NCBI RefSeq assembly: GCF_036347135.1
Contig: NZ_CP108938.1
Location: forward strand, 1,054,001 to 1,118,000
Reading direction: 5' to 3'
Length of the DNA: 64,000 nucleotides
Source of the DNA: Streptomyces sp. NBC_00775
GTDB lineage: Bacteria > Actinomycetota > Actinomycetes > Streptomycetales > Streptomycetaceae
Part shown: in pieces, positions 39,284-48,246 of the stretch
Numbering within the stretch: position 1 is the first letter of the stretch
How the letters are laid out: each line of letters opens with the position of its first letter
The notes under the pieces: model-generated
Database searches by the model: none
What the model was told of the DNA's origin: nothing
The model's input: the letters and a program-made list of their open reading frames with translations, nothing else
Made by a program: the position numbers and the translations under genes

Positions 39284-40531
39284 ATGAACAGCTCCTCAAG
39301 ACGACGCCGTCTCACCGCCGCAGCCGTGGCCGTCGTCGCCGTCGCCACCACCGCGACCGCCTGCTCCTCCGGCTCGGGCAGCACCTCCAACTCGTCCTCG
39401 AACAGCGGCACTTACACGATCTGGGACCCGTATCCCCAGTTCGACAAGAGCTCGGCCTGGGCGAAGCTGCTGGACGCCTGCGGCACCCAGGCAGGCGTGA
39501 AGATCAAGCGGACCGCCTTCGACACCAGCGACCTGCCGAACAAGGCGCTGCTCGCGGCGCAGCAGGACAACTCCCCCGACCTCCTCATCGTCGACAACCC
39601 GGTGGTGTCGACCCTGGCCGAGGCCGGCGTGCTCACCACGACCGACGACAGCAAGCTGGACACCTCGGCCGTGGACCCCAACCTCCTCGCGGCCGGCCAG
39701 TCGGGCGGCAAGACGTACGGCACGCCGATCGGCGCCAACACGCTCGCCCTCTACTACAACAAGAAGGTACTGAAGGCGGCCGGGGTGGACGTCACCTCGG
39801 TCAAGGACTGGACGTCACTCACCGCGGCACTGGCGAAGGTCAAGAAGGCCGGCAAGAAGGGCATCACGTTCTCCGCGATCGGGACGGAGGAGGGCAGCTT
39901 CCAGTTCCTGCCGTGGTTCTGGGGCTCGGGCGCGAAGCTCACCGCTCTCGACTCGGACCAGGCCGTCTCCGCGCTGTCGCTGTGGAAGGGCTGGCTGGCC
40001 AAGGGCTACGCCCCGAACTCCGTGCTCAACAACACCCAGACGACCAGTTGGCAGGAGTTCGCGACCGGCGACTACGCGTTCAGCGAGAACGGCACCTGGC
40101 AGCTCGCGAACGCCGCCAAGGCGGGCTTCGACTACGGCGTCATCCCCGTCCCCGGCGCCTCGGGAGGCAACGCCGCGGCCCCGACGGGCGGCGAGTTCGT
40201 CACCCTCCCGGTCCAGGGCTCCACCGGCCGTTACACCACCTCGCAGAAGCTGGCGACCTGCCTCACCAGCACCAAGAACCTGTACGACACCGACACCACC
40301 CTCTCCTACGTGGCGCCCACCGGCGAGGTCCAGGACAAGCAGGTATCGGCCGACGCCCAGTTGAAGCCGTGGGTCGACGCGGTCAAGGCCGCCAAGGGGC
40401 GTACCAGTGACGACCTGGGCACCAAGTACCCCAAGATTTCCGAGCAGTTGTGGAAGGCGATGCAGTCCGCCCTCAGCGGCTCCAAGTCGCCGGGGGACGC
40501 GCTTACCGCGGCCCAGTCCGCGGTCAAGTGA
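39284..40531 (+). CDS. Sugar ABC transporter substrate-binding lipoprotein
   Basis: A 415-residue family 1 extracellular solute-binding protein. A twin-basic N terminus (SSRRRRL), a hydrophobic core and the lipobox region TATACSSG are followed by a Ser/Gly linker. Binding-protein features include DLLIVDNPVVSTLAEAG, YGTPIGANTLALYYNKKVL and FSENGTWQL. AGAGGGA precedes the ATG. It should capture oligosaccharides released outside the cell by the secreted glycosidase further down the operon. No partner ATPase is encoded; such importers often share MsiK in Streptomyces. Confidence 0.92.
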   Translation: MNSSSRRRRLTAAAVAVVAVATTATACSSGSGSTSNSSSNSGTYTIWDPYPQFDKSSAWAKLLDACGTQAGVKIKRTAFDTSDLPNKALLAAQQDNSPDLLIVDNPVVSTLAEAGVLTTTDDSKLDTSAVDPNLLAAGQSGGKTYGTPIGANTLALYYNKKVLKAAGVDVTSVKDWTSLTAALAKVKKAGKKGITFSAIGTEEGSFQFLPWFWGSGAKLTALDSDQAVSALSLWKGWLAKGYAPNSVLNNTQTTSWQEFATGDYAFSENGTWQLANAAKAGFDYGVIPVPGASGGNAAAPTGGEFVTLPVQGSTGRYTTSQKLATCLTSTKNLYDTDTTLSYVAPTGEVQDKQVSADAQLKPWVDAVKAAKGRTSDDLGTKYPKISEQLWKAMQSALSGSKSPGDALTAAQSAVK

Positions 40532-40551
40532 CCGGTAGCCGAGGCCCGTTG

Positions 40552-41520
40552 ATGAGCCCGACGACCGAAGCCCGCCGGGCCGTACGCCACCACAGCGGTG
40601 CGGCCGACACGGCACCGCCACCCCGGCCGCGACGCCGTCCCGCTTCCCAGCAGTGGGCCGCCTGGGGGTTCCTCGCCCCGGTGACCGTCTATCTCGCCCT
40701 CTTCTACGCCTATCCGCTCTACCGCAACATCGACCTGAGCCTGCGCGACTACACGGTGCGCTCCTTCGTCCAGGGCAACGCGCCGTTCACGGGCCTCAAG
40801 AACTACCTGACCGTCTTCGACGACCCCACGTTCGCCCCGGCGCTGCTCCACACCGTGGTGTTCACGGCCGTGTGCCTGCTCTTCCAGTACGCCATCGGTC
40901 TGGCCCTCGCGGTCTTCTTCAACCAGCACTTCCGGCTGTCGGCGACCTTGCGCGCCCTGTTCCTGGTGCCCTGGCTGCTGCCGCTGATCGTGTCGGCCTC
41001 CACCTGGTCGTGGATGCTCAACAGCGACTCCGGTGTCGTCAACGCCGCCCTGCACGCGGTCGGTATCGGCCCGGTGAACTGGCTGACCTCACCGTCCTGG
41101 TCGCTGGCATCGGTGATCATCGCGAATATCTGGATCGGTGTCCCCTTCAACCTGGTGGTCCTCTACAGCGGTCTGCAGTCGATCCCCGCCAGCCTGTACG
41201 AGGCCGCCGCCCTCGACGGCGCGAACGCCTGGCAGCGGTTCTGGCGCATCACCTTCCCCCTGCTGCGCCCGGTCTCCGCGATCACTCTGCTGCTGGGCCT
41301 GGTCTACACGCTCAAGGTCTTCGACATCATCTGGATCATGACCAAGGGCGGTCCCGCGGACTCGTCCACCACCTTCGCCACCTGGTCCTACCAACTCGGC
41401 TTCGGCAACCTGCTCCCCGCCTTCGGCCCCGGCGCGGCCGTCGGAAACCTGCTCGTCGTCGCCGCCCTGATGTTCGGCCTGGTCCATGTGCGGGCCCAGA
41501 GAAAGCAGGCGTCCTCATGA
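40552..41520 (+). CDS. Sugar ABC transporter permease (MalF type)
   Basis: A 322-residue permease with a basic N-terminal tail and six predicted helices. The coupling motif is EAAALDGANAWQRFWRITFP, and the C terminal helix ends LVHVRAQRKQ. ATG 40552 has GAGG upstream and follows the lipoprotein by 20 bases. It forms the membrane pore with the second permease, whose ATG overlaps its stop (ATGA). Confidence 0.92.
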   Translation: MSPTTEARRAVRHHSGAADTAPPPRPRRRPASQQWAAWGFLAPVTVYLALFYAYPLYRNIDLSLRDYTVRSFVQGNAPFTGLKNYLTVFDDPTFAPALLHTVVFTAVCLLFQYAIGLALAVFFNQHFRLSATLRALFLVPWLLPLIVSASTWSWMLNSDSGVVNAALHAVGIGPVNWLTSPSWSLASVIIANIWIGVPFNLVVLYSGLQSIPASLYEAAALDGANAWQRFWRITFPLLRPVSAITLLLGLVYTLKVFDIIWIMTKGGPADSSTTFATWSYQLGFGNLLPAFGPGAAVGNLLVVAALMFGLVHVRAQRKQASS

Positions 41521-42338
41521 ACCGGCACAGCCGTACGGGCTGGAAGGCGGTCCTCGGCGTCCTGCTGACCGCGATCATGCTCTTCCCGGTCTACTGGATG
41601 CTCAACGTGTCCTTCACCCGCGACCAGGACATGCGCAAGTCGCCGCCGGACCTGTTCCCGGTCCACGGCACCTTGGAGGGCTATCGGGCCGTCGTGGACC
41701 AGCAGTTGCCGTATCTCGGTACCAGCCTCGTCATCGGCCTCGGCACCGTCGCCCTGACCGTGGCCCTGTCCGCACCCGCCGGATACGCGCTGGCCAAGCT
41801 GCGGCCACGCGGCGGCGGCATCTTGAACTTCGTCCTCCTGGCCGCCCAGATGATCCCCGGAATCATCATGGCGATGGGCTTCTACGCCATCTATCTGAGC
41901 CTCGGCCTGCTGCAGTCCGTGCCCGGCCTGATCGTCGCCGACTCCACGCTCGCCGTCCCCTTCGGCGTGCTCATCTTCACCGCGTTCATGTCCGGCATCC
42001 CCGGCGAACTGCTCCAGGCCGCGAAGACCGACGGCGCCGGCCCGTGGCGTACCTTCCGGTCGATCGTCCTGCCGATGAGCCGCAACGCGGTCGTCACGGT
42101 GTCCCTGTTCGCGTTCCTGTGGTCCTGGTCCGACTTCGTCTTCGCCGGCACGCTCGTCAACGGTGGCGCCCACGAGCCGATCACCCTCGGCATCTACCAC
42201 TACATCGGCAACAACAACCAGCAGTGGAACGCCATCATGGCCACCGCCGTCGTGGCCTCGCTGCCGGCCGCGATCATCCTCGTCCTCGCCCAGCGCTACG
42301 TCGCCGCCGGCGTGACCGCCGGAGCCGTGAAGGACTGA
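41517..42338 (+). CDS. Sugar ABC transporter permease (MalG type)
   Basis: A 273-residue permease. It starts with a helix (VLGVLLTAIMLFPVYWMLNV) and a periplasmic loop with DLFPVHGTLEGY. The coupling motif is AAKTDGAGPWRTFRSIVLPM. The GIYHYIGNNNQQWNAIMAT stretch before the last helix is typical of this group. It overlaps the first permease by four bases. Substrate is not readable from sequence. Confidence 0.92.
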   Translation: MNRHSRTGWKAVLGVLLTAIMLFPVYWMLNVSFTRDQDMRKSPPDLFPVHGTLEGYRAVVDQQLPYLGTSLVIGLGTVALTVALSAPAGYALAKLRPRGGGILNFVLLAAQMIPGIIMAMGFYAIYLSLGLLQSVPGLIVADSTLAVPFGVLIFTAFMSGIPGELLQAAKTDGAGPWRTFRSIVLPMSRNAVVTVSLFAFLWSWSDFVFAGTLVNGGAHEPITLGIYHYIGNNNQQWNAIMATAVVASLPAAIILVLAQRYVAAGVTAGAVKD

Positions 42339-42392
42339 CACTCCGTCACCTTTCCGCTGTGCGCCCCCCGTTGAAGAAACGAGTCACACTTC

Positions 42393-44129
42393 ATGACCGC
42401 CGCCTCACCCGGCCCGGCCTTCTCCGTCCACGACATCCCGTTCAGCACGCACGGATCCTGGTTCGGCATCTCCCCCGTGGTGGCGGAGCAGACATACGCG
42501 GAGGACCTCCATCTGGTCTCCCACCAGAACGGCATGCACGCCGTGCTGCGTCTGGTCCCGCTGGACACCGCGACCGGCGACCGGGCCGCCGCCCGCGTGG
42601 AGGCGACCCCCGGCCTGCTCAGCTGGATCCACCCGGGCGGACGCATCGACCTCGCCTACGAGTCGCCGGACACCGTGCGCCTGCGCGGCACCGGGATCGG
42701 CCTGCGCGTGGCCGCCGCGGCACAGGCTCTGACACCGTTCAGCGGCACGTACTTCTTCCCCGAGCCCGTCAGCGGCGGGTACGTGTTCACCTCGTACGAG
42801 ACCGGGCGCCGTTACGGGATCACCGTGCTGTCCGGGACCGTGTCCGACGTGACCGGTGCCCAGGCGCTGGGCACCGGGGACCGCGGTGTCACGGTCACCG
42901 CCGAAGACGGCGGAGTCTGGGAGATCGCCGTCGAGGAGTACGAGACCGGACGTCGCCCCTATGTCCCGTCCGCGGCGTTCGGCAAGGTCGCGGAGGCCGC
43001 GCGGAACTCCTTCGCCGACTTCGTCGACGCGGTCGCGCCCTGGCGCTCGTCGGCCACTCCGGCCGCCGAACTCGCCGCGTATGTGGTGTGGTCCGCGACC
43101 GTACGCCCGGCGGGCCTGGTCACCCGGCCCGCGGTGCTGATGTCGAAGCACTGGATGGACAAGGTCTGGAGCTGGGACCACTGCTTCAACGCCCTTGCTC
43201 TGGCGCCTGGTTGTCCGGAGCTGGCCTGGGACCAGTTCGCGTTGCCCTTCGACCACCAGGACGGGGGCGGGGCGCTGCCCGACTCGGTCACCCACTCCGA
43301 GGTCCTTCACAACTTCGTCAAACCACCCATCCACGGCTGGGCCCTGCGCCGCCTGCGCGGGCGCCTGCCCGAGCCTCTCCGTCAGGCGGAACTGGCCGTG
43401 GCGTACGACAGGTTGGAGCGCTGGACGGACTTCTGGCTCACCATGCGGTGCGCGCCCGGTGCCGCCCTGCCCCACTACCAGCACGGCAACGACAGCGGCT
43501 GGGACAACGCCACGACCTTCGACCCCGAGCGAGTGGTCGTCACCGCCGACCTGGCGTCCTTCCTCATCCTCCAGCTGAGGGAACTCGCCGACCTGGCAGC
43601 CGAGTTGGGGCGTACGGACGACGTCCTCCGCTGGACGCGCACCGCCGACGCGACCCAGGCCACCCTGCTCGACCGGCTCTGGACCGGCGACCGGTTCGTC
43701 GCCCGGGGAGTCGGCGACGAGAACACCTGGAGCAGTTCCAGCCTGCTCGACCTGATGCCCATCGCGCTGGGCGAGCACCTGCCGGAGGACATCGCCGGCG
43801 TGCTGGCCGACCGCATCGAGACCCATCTGACCCCGTACGGCCTCGCCACCGAACTGCCCACCTCACCGCACTACCTCGCCGACGGCTACTGGCGCGGGCC
43901 GATCTGGGCGCCCGCCACCGTCCTCATCGAGGACGGCCTGCGCCGCGCCGGCCACCACCGGCTGGCGGACGACATCAGCGCACGCTTCCGCGCCCTGTGC
44001 GAAACACATGGCTTCGCCGAGAACTTCGACGCCCTGACCGGCACGGGCCTGCGCGACCGCGCCTACACCTGGACCGCCAGCAGCTATCTCCTGCTGGCCG
44101 AAGCGCACGTACGCGGCGGTGACCACTGA
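42393..44129 (+). CDS. Alpha/alpha-barrel glycoside hydrolase (GH63/MGH1-like)
   Basis: A 578-residue protein without signal peptide. The N-terminal 190 residues are beta-rich; the rest forms an (alpha/alpha)6 barrel like GH63 and related glucosidases. Conserved pieces are KVWSWDHCFNALALAPG, HGNDSGWDNATTF, ADGYWRGPIWAP and RAYTWTASSYLLL; acidic residues in these would be catalytic. It should cleave the imported oligosaccharide inside the cell. Family placement is by motif only, so the linkage cut is uncertain. The ribosome site is weak (GAAGAAACGAG). Confidence 0.75.
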   Translation: MTAASPGPAFSVHDIPFSTHGSWFGISPVVAEQTYAEDLHLVSHQNGMHAVLRLVPLDTATGDRAAARVEATPGLLSWIHPGGRIDLAYESPDTVRLRGTGIGLRVAAAAQALTPFSGTYFFPEPVSGGYVFTSYETGRRYGITVLSGTVSDVTGAQALGTGDRGVTVTAEDGGVWEIAVEEYETGRRPYVPSAAFGKVAEAARNSFADFVDAVAPWRSSATPAAELAAYVVWSATVRPAGLVTRPAVLMSKHWMDKVWSWDHCFNALALAPGCPELAWDQFALPFDHQDGGGALPDSVTHSEVLHNFVKPPIHGWALRRLRGRLPEPLRQAELAVAYDRLERWTDFWLTMRCAPGAALPHYQHGNDSGWDNATTFDPERVVVTADLASFLILQLRELADLAAELGRTDDVLRWTRTADATQATLLDRLWTGDRFVARGVGDENTWSSSSLLDLMPIALGEHLPEDIAGVLADRIETHLTPYGLATELPTSPHYLADGYWRGPIWAPATVLIEDGLRRAGHHRLADDISARFRALCETHGFAENFDALTGTGLRDRAYTWTASSYLLLAEAHVRGGDH

Positions 44130-44211
44130 CCGAACCGGCCGGCCGCGTTCCCCACAGCCCGGGCCCGTACGAGCACGGACCCGGCCCACCCCACCTCATC
44201 GGGAGCCGCAC

Positions 44212-46065
44212 ATGCACGCGCCACGCCCACTTCCCCGCCGCAGAACCCGACCCGGACGCCGAGCGGTCTCAGCCGTCTCCGTCCTGCTGGCCGCACTGGC
44301 CGGGACCCTGCTGCCGACCACTCCCTCGCAGGCTGCCGACACCAGTGTCACCGTCGACTTCTCCACCGCCGGAGGCGCCCCGACGTACCACGCCTCGGGC
44401 ATGATCTACGGGATGACTCCGGACGGCTCGCTGCCCCAGGACCACTTCTTCAAAGACATCAAGTGGCACTTCATGCGGGCGGGAGGCGCCCAGCTCAACA
44501 GCGGCGGCTACGCCACCAGCCTGGCCGACTACCAGACCCGATGGGCCTCCACCCTGGCCCAGTACCAGCGCACCGCGGCCCTCGGCGGCACCTTCGTCCT
44601 GCTGCCGCACGACCTCTGGGGCGCGGACGGCACCACCAGCCAGGGCTGGCCCGGCGACAACGGTGACTGGACGCAGTTCGACGCCTTCGTCACCCAGCTC
44701 ATCAGCGACGTCAAGGCCAACAACATGACCGTCCAGTGGGATCTGTGGAACGAGCCCGACGGAAGCGGCTTCTGGGGCGCGTCGCAGACGCAGTACCTGG
44801 AGATGTGGTCGCGCTTCTACGCCAAGGTGCGTACCGCCTTCCCCTCCCAGCTCATCGTCGGCCCCAGCATCGCCGGCCAGCCGAACTCCTCCAACAGCTG
44901 GTGGACGACATACCTGACCTACGTCAAGGCGAACAACGTCGCCCCCGACATCTACAGCTGGCACGACGAACCGGGCGACCCCGCCACCGATGTCGGCCGC
45001 GCCAACTCCACCCTCTCCGCCGCGGGTCTGACCAACACCCGGGCCTACCAGATCAACGAGTACGCCACTTTGTCCATGCAGTCCCCGGGCGGCGGCGCCT
45101 GGTTCATCGGCCGGCTGGAACGGGCCGGCGCCGACGGCCTGCGCGGCAACTGGGCCTCGGGCACCGCGCTGCACGACAACGAGGCCAATCTGCTCACCAA
45201 GAACAGCGCGGGCCAGTACCTGCCGCTCGGCGAGTGGTTCATGTACCGCTACTACGGTTCCCAGACCGGCAACATCGTCAAGCTCACCCCGGGTACCGGC
45301 ACCGACGGCCTGGCCACCAAGGACAACTCCGCGGGCAACGCCAAGGTGCTGCTCGGCAGCAGCGGCAACACCGGGACCGTCACCGTCAACCTCACCGGCC
45401 TGAACACCACATCGGTGGTGGAGAGCGGCCAGGTCCGGGCCGTCGTACAGCGCATCCCCTACAACAGCGGAGGCGCTGTCACCGGCCCGGAGACCGTCTC
45501 CGACACCACGTTGACGGTGAGCGGCAACGCCGCCTCGGTGAGCCTTCCCTGGACGAGCGCGAAGGACGGCTACACCGTCACCCTGCTGCCGCCGTCCAAC
45601 ACCACCGTCTCCACGGTGGCCGTGAGCCAGAACAGCGGCCAGTGCCTGGACGACACCAACGTCAGTACCGCCAACGGCACGCAGTATCAGCAGTACTACT
45701 GCGAGGGCGGCTACCAGCAGATGCTCGACCTCAAGCCGGTGAGCGGCAAGAGCAACACGTACGCCGTGGTCGACGAGCTCAGCGGCAAGTGCCTGGACGT
45801 CTCGGGCGCGTCCACCGCCGACGGCGCCGCCGTCATCCAGTACACCTGCAACGGCGCCACCAACCAGCAGTTCACCCTCACCCCTGTCACCGCGCTCGGC
45901 AACAGCCACGACTACCAGCTGACCGCGGTCCACAGCGGCAAGTGCGTCGACGTCAGCGACGTCTCGACCACGGCCGGCGCGAAGGTCCACCAATGGACCT
46001 GCGATGCCGCGAGCGTGCTCGGCACCAAGAAGAACCAGATCTGGCGCCTGCTCGGCAAGGCCTGA
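44212..46065 (+). CDS. Secreted glycoside hydrolase with ricin-type carbohydrate-binding domain
   Basis: A 617-residue exported enzyme. A twin-arginine-like basic start (RRRTRPGRR), a hydrophobic core and a cleavage site PSQAADT give a signal peptide. The catalytic part (about 45-350) is a TIM barrel of clan GH-A: VQWDLWNEPDGSGFWG holds the acid/base Asn-Glu-Pro and ... YQINEYATLSMQ supplies a likely nucleophile Glu, as in GH39-like enzymes. A beta-sandwich follows, then a ricin-type CBM13 domain from about 460 (SGKCLDVSGASTADGAAVIQ, QYTCNGATNQQF). GGGAG precedes ATG 44212. Substrate unknown; a plant polysaccharide is likely. Confidence 0.82.
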   Translation: MHAPRPLPRRRTRPGRRAVSAVSVLLAALAGTLLPTTPSQAADTSVTVDFSTAGGAPTYHASGMIYGMTPDGSLPQDHFFKDIKWHFMRAGGAQLNSGGYATSLADYQTRWASTLAQYQRTAALGGTFVLLPHDLWGADGTTSQGWPGDNGDWTQFDAFVTQLISDVKANNMTVQWDLWNEPDGSGFWGASQTQYLEMWSRFYAKVRTAFPSQLIVGPSIAGQPNSSNSWWTTYLTYVKANNVAPDIYSWHDEPGDPATDVGRANSTLSAAGLTNTRAYQINEYATLSMQSPGGGAWFIGRLERAGADGLRGNWASGTALHDNEANLLTKNSAGQYLPLGEWFMYRYYGSQTGNIVKLTPGTGTDGLATKDNSAGNAKVLLGSSGNTGTVTVNLTGLNTTSVVESGQVRAVVQRIPYNSGGAVTGPETVSDTTLTVSGNAASVSLPWTSAKDGYTVTLLPPSNTTVSTVAVSQNSGQCLDDTNVSTANGTQYQQYYCEGGYQQMLDLKPVSGKSNTYAVVDELSGKCLDVSGASTADGAAVIQYTCNGATNQQFTLTPVTALGNSHDYQLTAVHSGKCVDVSDVSTTAGAKVHQWTCDAASVLGTKKNQIWRLLGKA

Positions 46066-46078
46066 CGGACAACGGAAA

Positions 46079-46110
46079 GGGCCCCCGCAGGCTCTCGCCT
46101 GCGGGGGCCC
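46079..46110 (+). terminator. Terminator of the sugar operon
   Basis: A perfect 14-bp stem GGGCCCCCGCAGGC / GCCTGCGGGGGCCC with loop TCTC, preceded by AAA and followed by TTC. It sits between the glycosidase gene and the oppositely oriented tRNA, so it can serve both. Confidence 0.85.
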
Positions 46111-46119
46111 TTCGCACCG

Positions 46120-46193
<74 letters not shown>

Positions 46194-46300
46194 ATGCGTT
46201 TCACTCGCGGTCGCCCGCGTGATCGTGCAGGTAAACCCTACCGCACATGGGTGGATGGCCGTGCACGGGCGGTCATCGTCCCTGGTGCGCGGGGACATCG

Positions 46301-47224
46301 TCAGGCCGGAGTGTTCCATTCGGCGGCGGCGGCGCGGAGCGCGTCGGCCAGGCGGGCGGCCGGTTCCGGCAGGGGGCGCGGGAGACGGGCCAGCACCAGG
46401 CGGCGCCGCTCCTCGGGGCCGCCGTGCACGGACAGGATCCGTACGCCGGGTGGTGCGGCGGGGGCGAGCGAGGCGGGAACGGTGGTCAGGCCGCAGCCCG
46501 CGGCGACGAGGTGCAGCTTGGCCAGCCAGTCACGGGCGGTGTGCGCGATCACGGGGCGCTCGTCCAGGCCGGGCCAGACGCCCATCAGCTTCTCGTCGCC
46601 CGAGGAGGAACCGGCGATCCAGCGCTGTCCGCGCAGGTCGGCGACGTCGACTGAGTCGCCGGCGGCGAGCGGATGCGTGGCGGGCACCGCAAGACGGAGG
46701 CTGCGTTCACTGAGCGTCCGCACGGTGAGCGGTGGCGACTCCGTGTCGAAGGGGCGGAACGGCGGCATCGAGGCGAGCAGCGCCAGGTCCAGGGTGCCGG
46801 CCCGCAGCGCGCGGACCAGGGCGGGGGTGCTGCCCTCCCGGGTGCTCACCGTGATCGCGGGGTGGCTGCGGCGCAGCGCGGCGATGGCCCGGGGCAGCAG
46901 CACGGAGCCCGCGCTGGCGAACCAGCCCAGGCGCACGGTCCCGGCCTCGGCGGGCAGCCCGGCGAGTTCGCGCGCCGTCGCGTCGATCTGGTCGAGCACC
47001 GTCACGGCCCGGCGCAGCACGATGTGCCCGGCGGCGGTCAGCCGTACCCCGTCCCGGCGCCGTTCCAACAGCGGCGCCCCCGCCGCCCGTTCGAGCGAGG
47101 CGATCTGCCGGGACACCGCGGACTGGGTGTAGCCGAGCGCCGCGGCCGCCGAGGTGAGCGTGGACCGCTCGGCCACCTCGCGGAAGACGCGGAGCCCGAC
47201 GAGAGAGACATCCGTGAAGTCCAT
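46301..47224 (-). CDS. LysR-family transcriptional regulator
   Basis: A 307-residue LysR protein. The N-terminal helix-turn-helix is TLTSAAAALGYTQSAVSRQI with LERAAGAPLLERRRDGVRLT. The effector domain follows (VRLGWFASAGSVLLPRAIAA, LALLASMPPF, GCGLTTVPASLAP). It is divergent from the SDR gene, with 71 bases between the two starts, so it probably controls that gene. The inducer is unknown. Confidence 0.92.
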   Translation of the reverse strand: MDFTDVSLVGLRVFREVAERSTLTSAAAALGYTQSAVSRQIASLERAAGAPLLERRRDGVRLTAAGHIVLRRAVTVLDQIDATARELAGLPAEAGTVRLGWFASAGSVLLPRAIAALRRSHPAITVSTREGSTPALVRALRAGTLDLALLASMPPFRPFDTESPPLTVRTLSERSLRLAVPATHPLAAGDSVDVADLRGQRWIAGSSSGDEKLMGVWPGLDERPVIAHTARDWLAKLHLVAAGCGLTTVPASLAPAAPPGVRILSVHGGPEERRRLVLARLPRPLPEPAARLADALRAAAAEWNTPA

Positions 47225-47295
47225 GACGTTTACGCATACCAGACGTGAGCAACTTTCGTTGGACGCATGGCACAGGTGTTCCTAGCGTGGTGGGC

Positions 47296-48183
47296 ATGAC
47301 AGTTGCACGTATCGCTCTCGTCACCGGCGCCAACCAGGGGCTGGGATTCGCTCTCGTCGAGGGGCTCGCCGCCCGGATGGAGCCCGACGACCTGGTCCTG
47401 CTCACCGGGCGCGACACCCAGCGCGTCTCGGATGCCGTCTCGCTCGTCGCCAAGGCCCCCGGCACCAGGAGCCGGGTGGAGGGCCGGGTGCTCGATGTCA
47501 CCGACGCGCCGGCCGTGGACCGGCTCGCCACCGAACTCCGCACCCGGTACGGCGGGGTGGACATCGTGGTCTCCAACGCGAGCGCCCTGCTCACCCCGGA
47601 CCGGTCGCAGGCCGAGCAGGCGGACGAGTTCATCGACGTCGCCAACGGGGGCGCGCACGCGGTGCTGCGCTCGTTCGGCCCGGTGCTGCGTCCCGGTGGA
47701 CGGCTGATCGTCGTGGCCAGCTCCCTGGGCACGCTCGGCCACCTGGATCCTCGCTTCCACCACCTGTTCGACGGCGCCTCGCTCGACGAGGTCGAGGAGG
47801 CGGTCGAGTCCTGGCGCGCGGCCGTCCGTGCCGGCACCTCGGAGGAACTCGGCTGGCCCCACTGGATCAACGTGCCCTCCAAGGTGGCCCAGGTCGCCGC
47901 GGTGCGGGCGGTCGCCGCCGAGCGCCGGGCCACCGACCTGGACCGGAACACCCTGGTCGCGGCGGTCTGCCCCGGGCTCGTGGACACACCGCTGTCCCGG
48001 CCGTGGTTCCCCGACTTCAGCCAGGCGCAGACCCCGGGGCGGGCCGCGGTGGCCGTACTCGACCTGCTGCTCTCCGAGAAGGCCGACGCGACGGCGTACG
48101 GGGAACTCGTGCGCTTCGGGGAGGTCGTGCCCTGGCAGGAGGGACGGCCGCCTGGCCACCAAGAACGACTCCTCGCCGAGTGA
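47296..48183 (+). CDS. Short-chain dehydrogenase/reductase
   Basis: A 295-residue SDR of the carbonyl-reductase-like type. The cofactor site is ALVTGANQGLGFALVEGLA, then VVSNASALLT (NAG variant), with the active serine in VVASSLGTLG. The YxxxK position is altered: the place where Tyr and Lys are expected reads WPHWINVPSKVAQVAA, so the catalytic tyrosine is not obvious. A TAGCGT at 47284-47289 just before ATG suggests a leaderless transcript. Substrate unknown. Confidence 0.85.
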   Translation: MTVARIALVTGANQGLGFALVEGLAARMEPDDLVLLTGRDTQRVSDAVSLVAKAPGTRSRVEGRVLDVTDAPAVDRLATELRTRYGGVDIVVSNASALLTPDRSQAEQADEFIDVANGGAHAVLRSFGPVLRPGGRLIVVASSLGTLGHLDPRFHHLFDGASLDEVEEAVESWRAAVRAGTSEELGWPHWINVPSKVAQVAAVRAVAAERRATDLDRNTLVAAVCPGLVDTPLSRPWFPDFSQAQTPGRAAVAVLDLLLSEKADATAYGELVRFGEVVPWQEGRPPGHQERLLAE

Positions 48184-48202
48184 TCAGGAGTGCCGGTCGG
48201 TC

Positions 48203-48235
48203 GGGGTGGGCGGCGACGCACGCGCCACCCACCCC
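48203..48235. terminator. Bidirectional hairpin between the SDR and NLP genes
   Basis: GGGGTGGGCGGCG (48203-48215) pairs with CGCCACCCACCCC (48223-48235) with one mismatch and a 7-base loop. The flanking genes converge here. Confidence 0.7.
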
Positions 48236-48246
48236 GTACCCGCCGA

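Noticed and set aside
47221..47296. A further betaine-type operator near GAGCAAC at 47247-47253
   Set aside because: Only one half-site matches, and the 19-bp partner box is missing. The sequence is better read as the LysR intergenic region.
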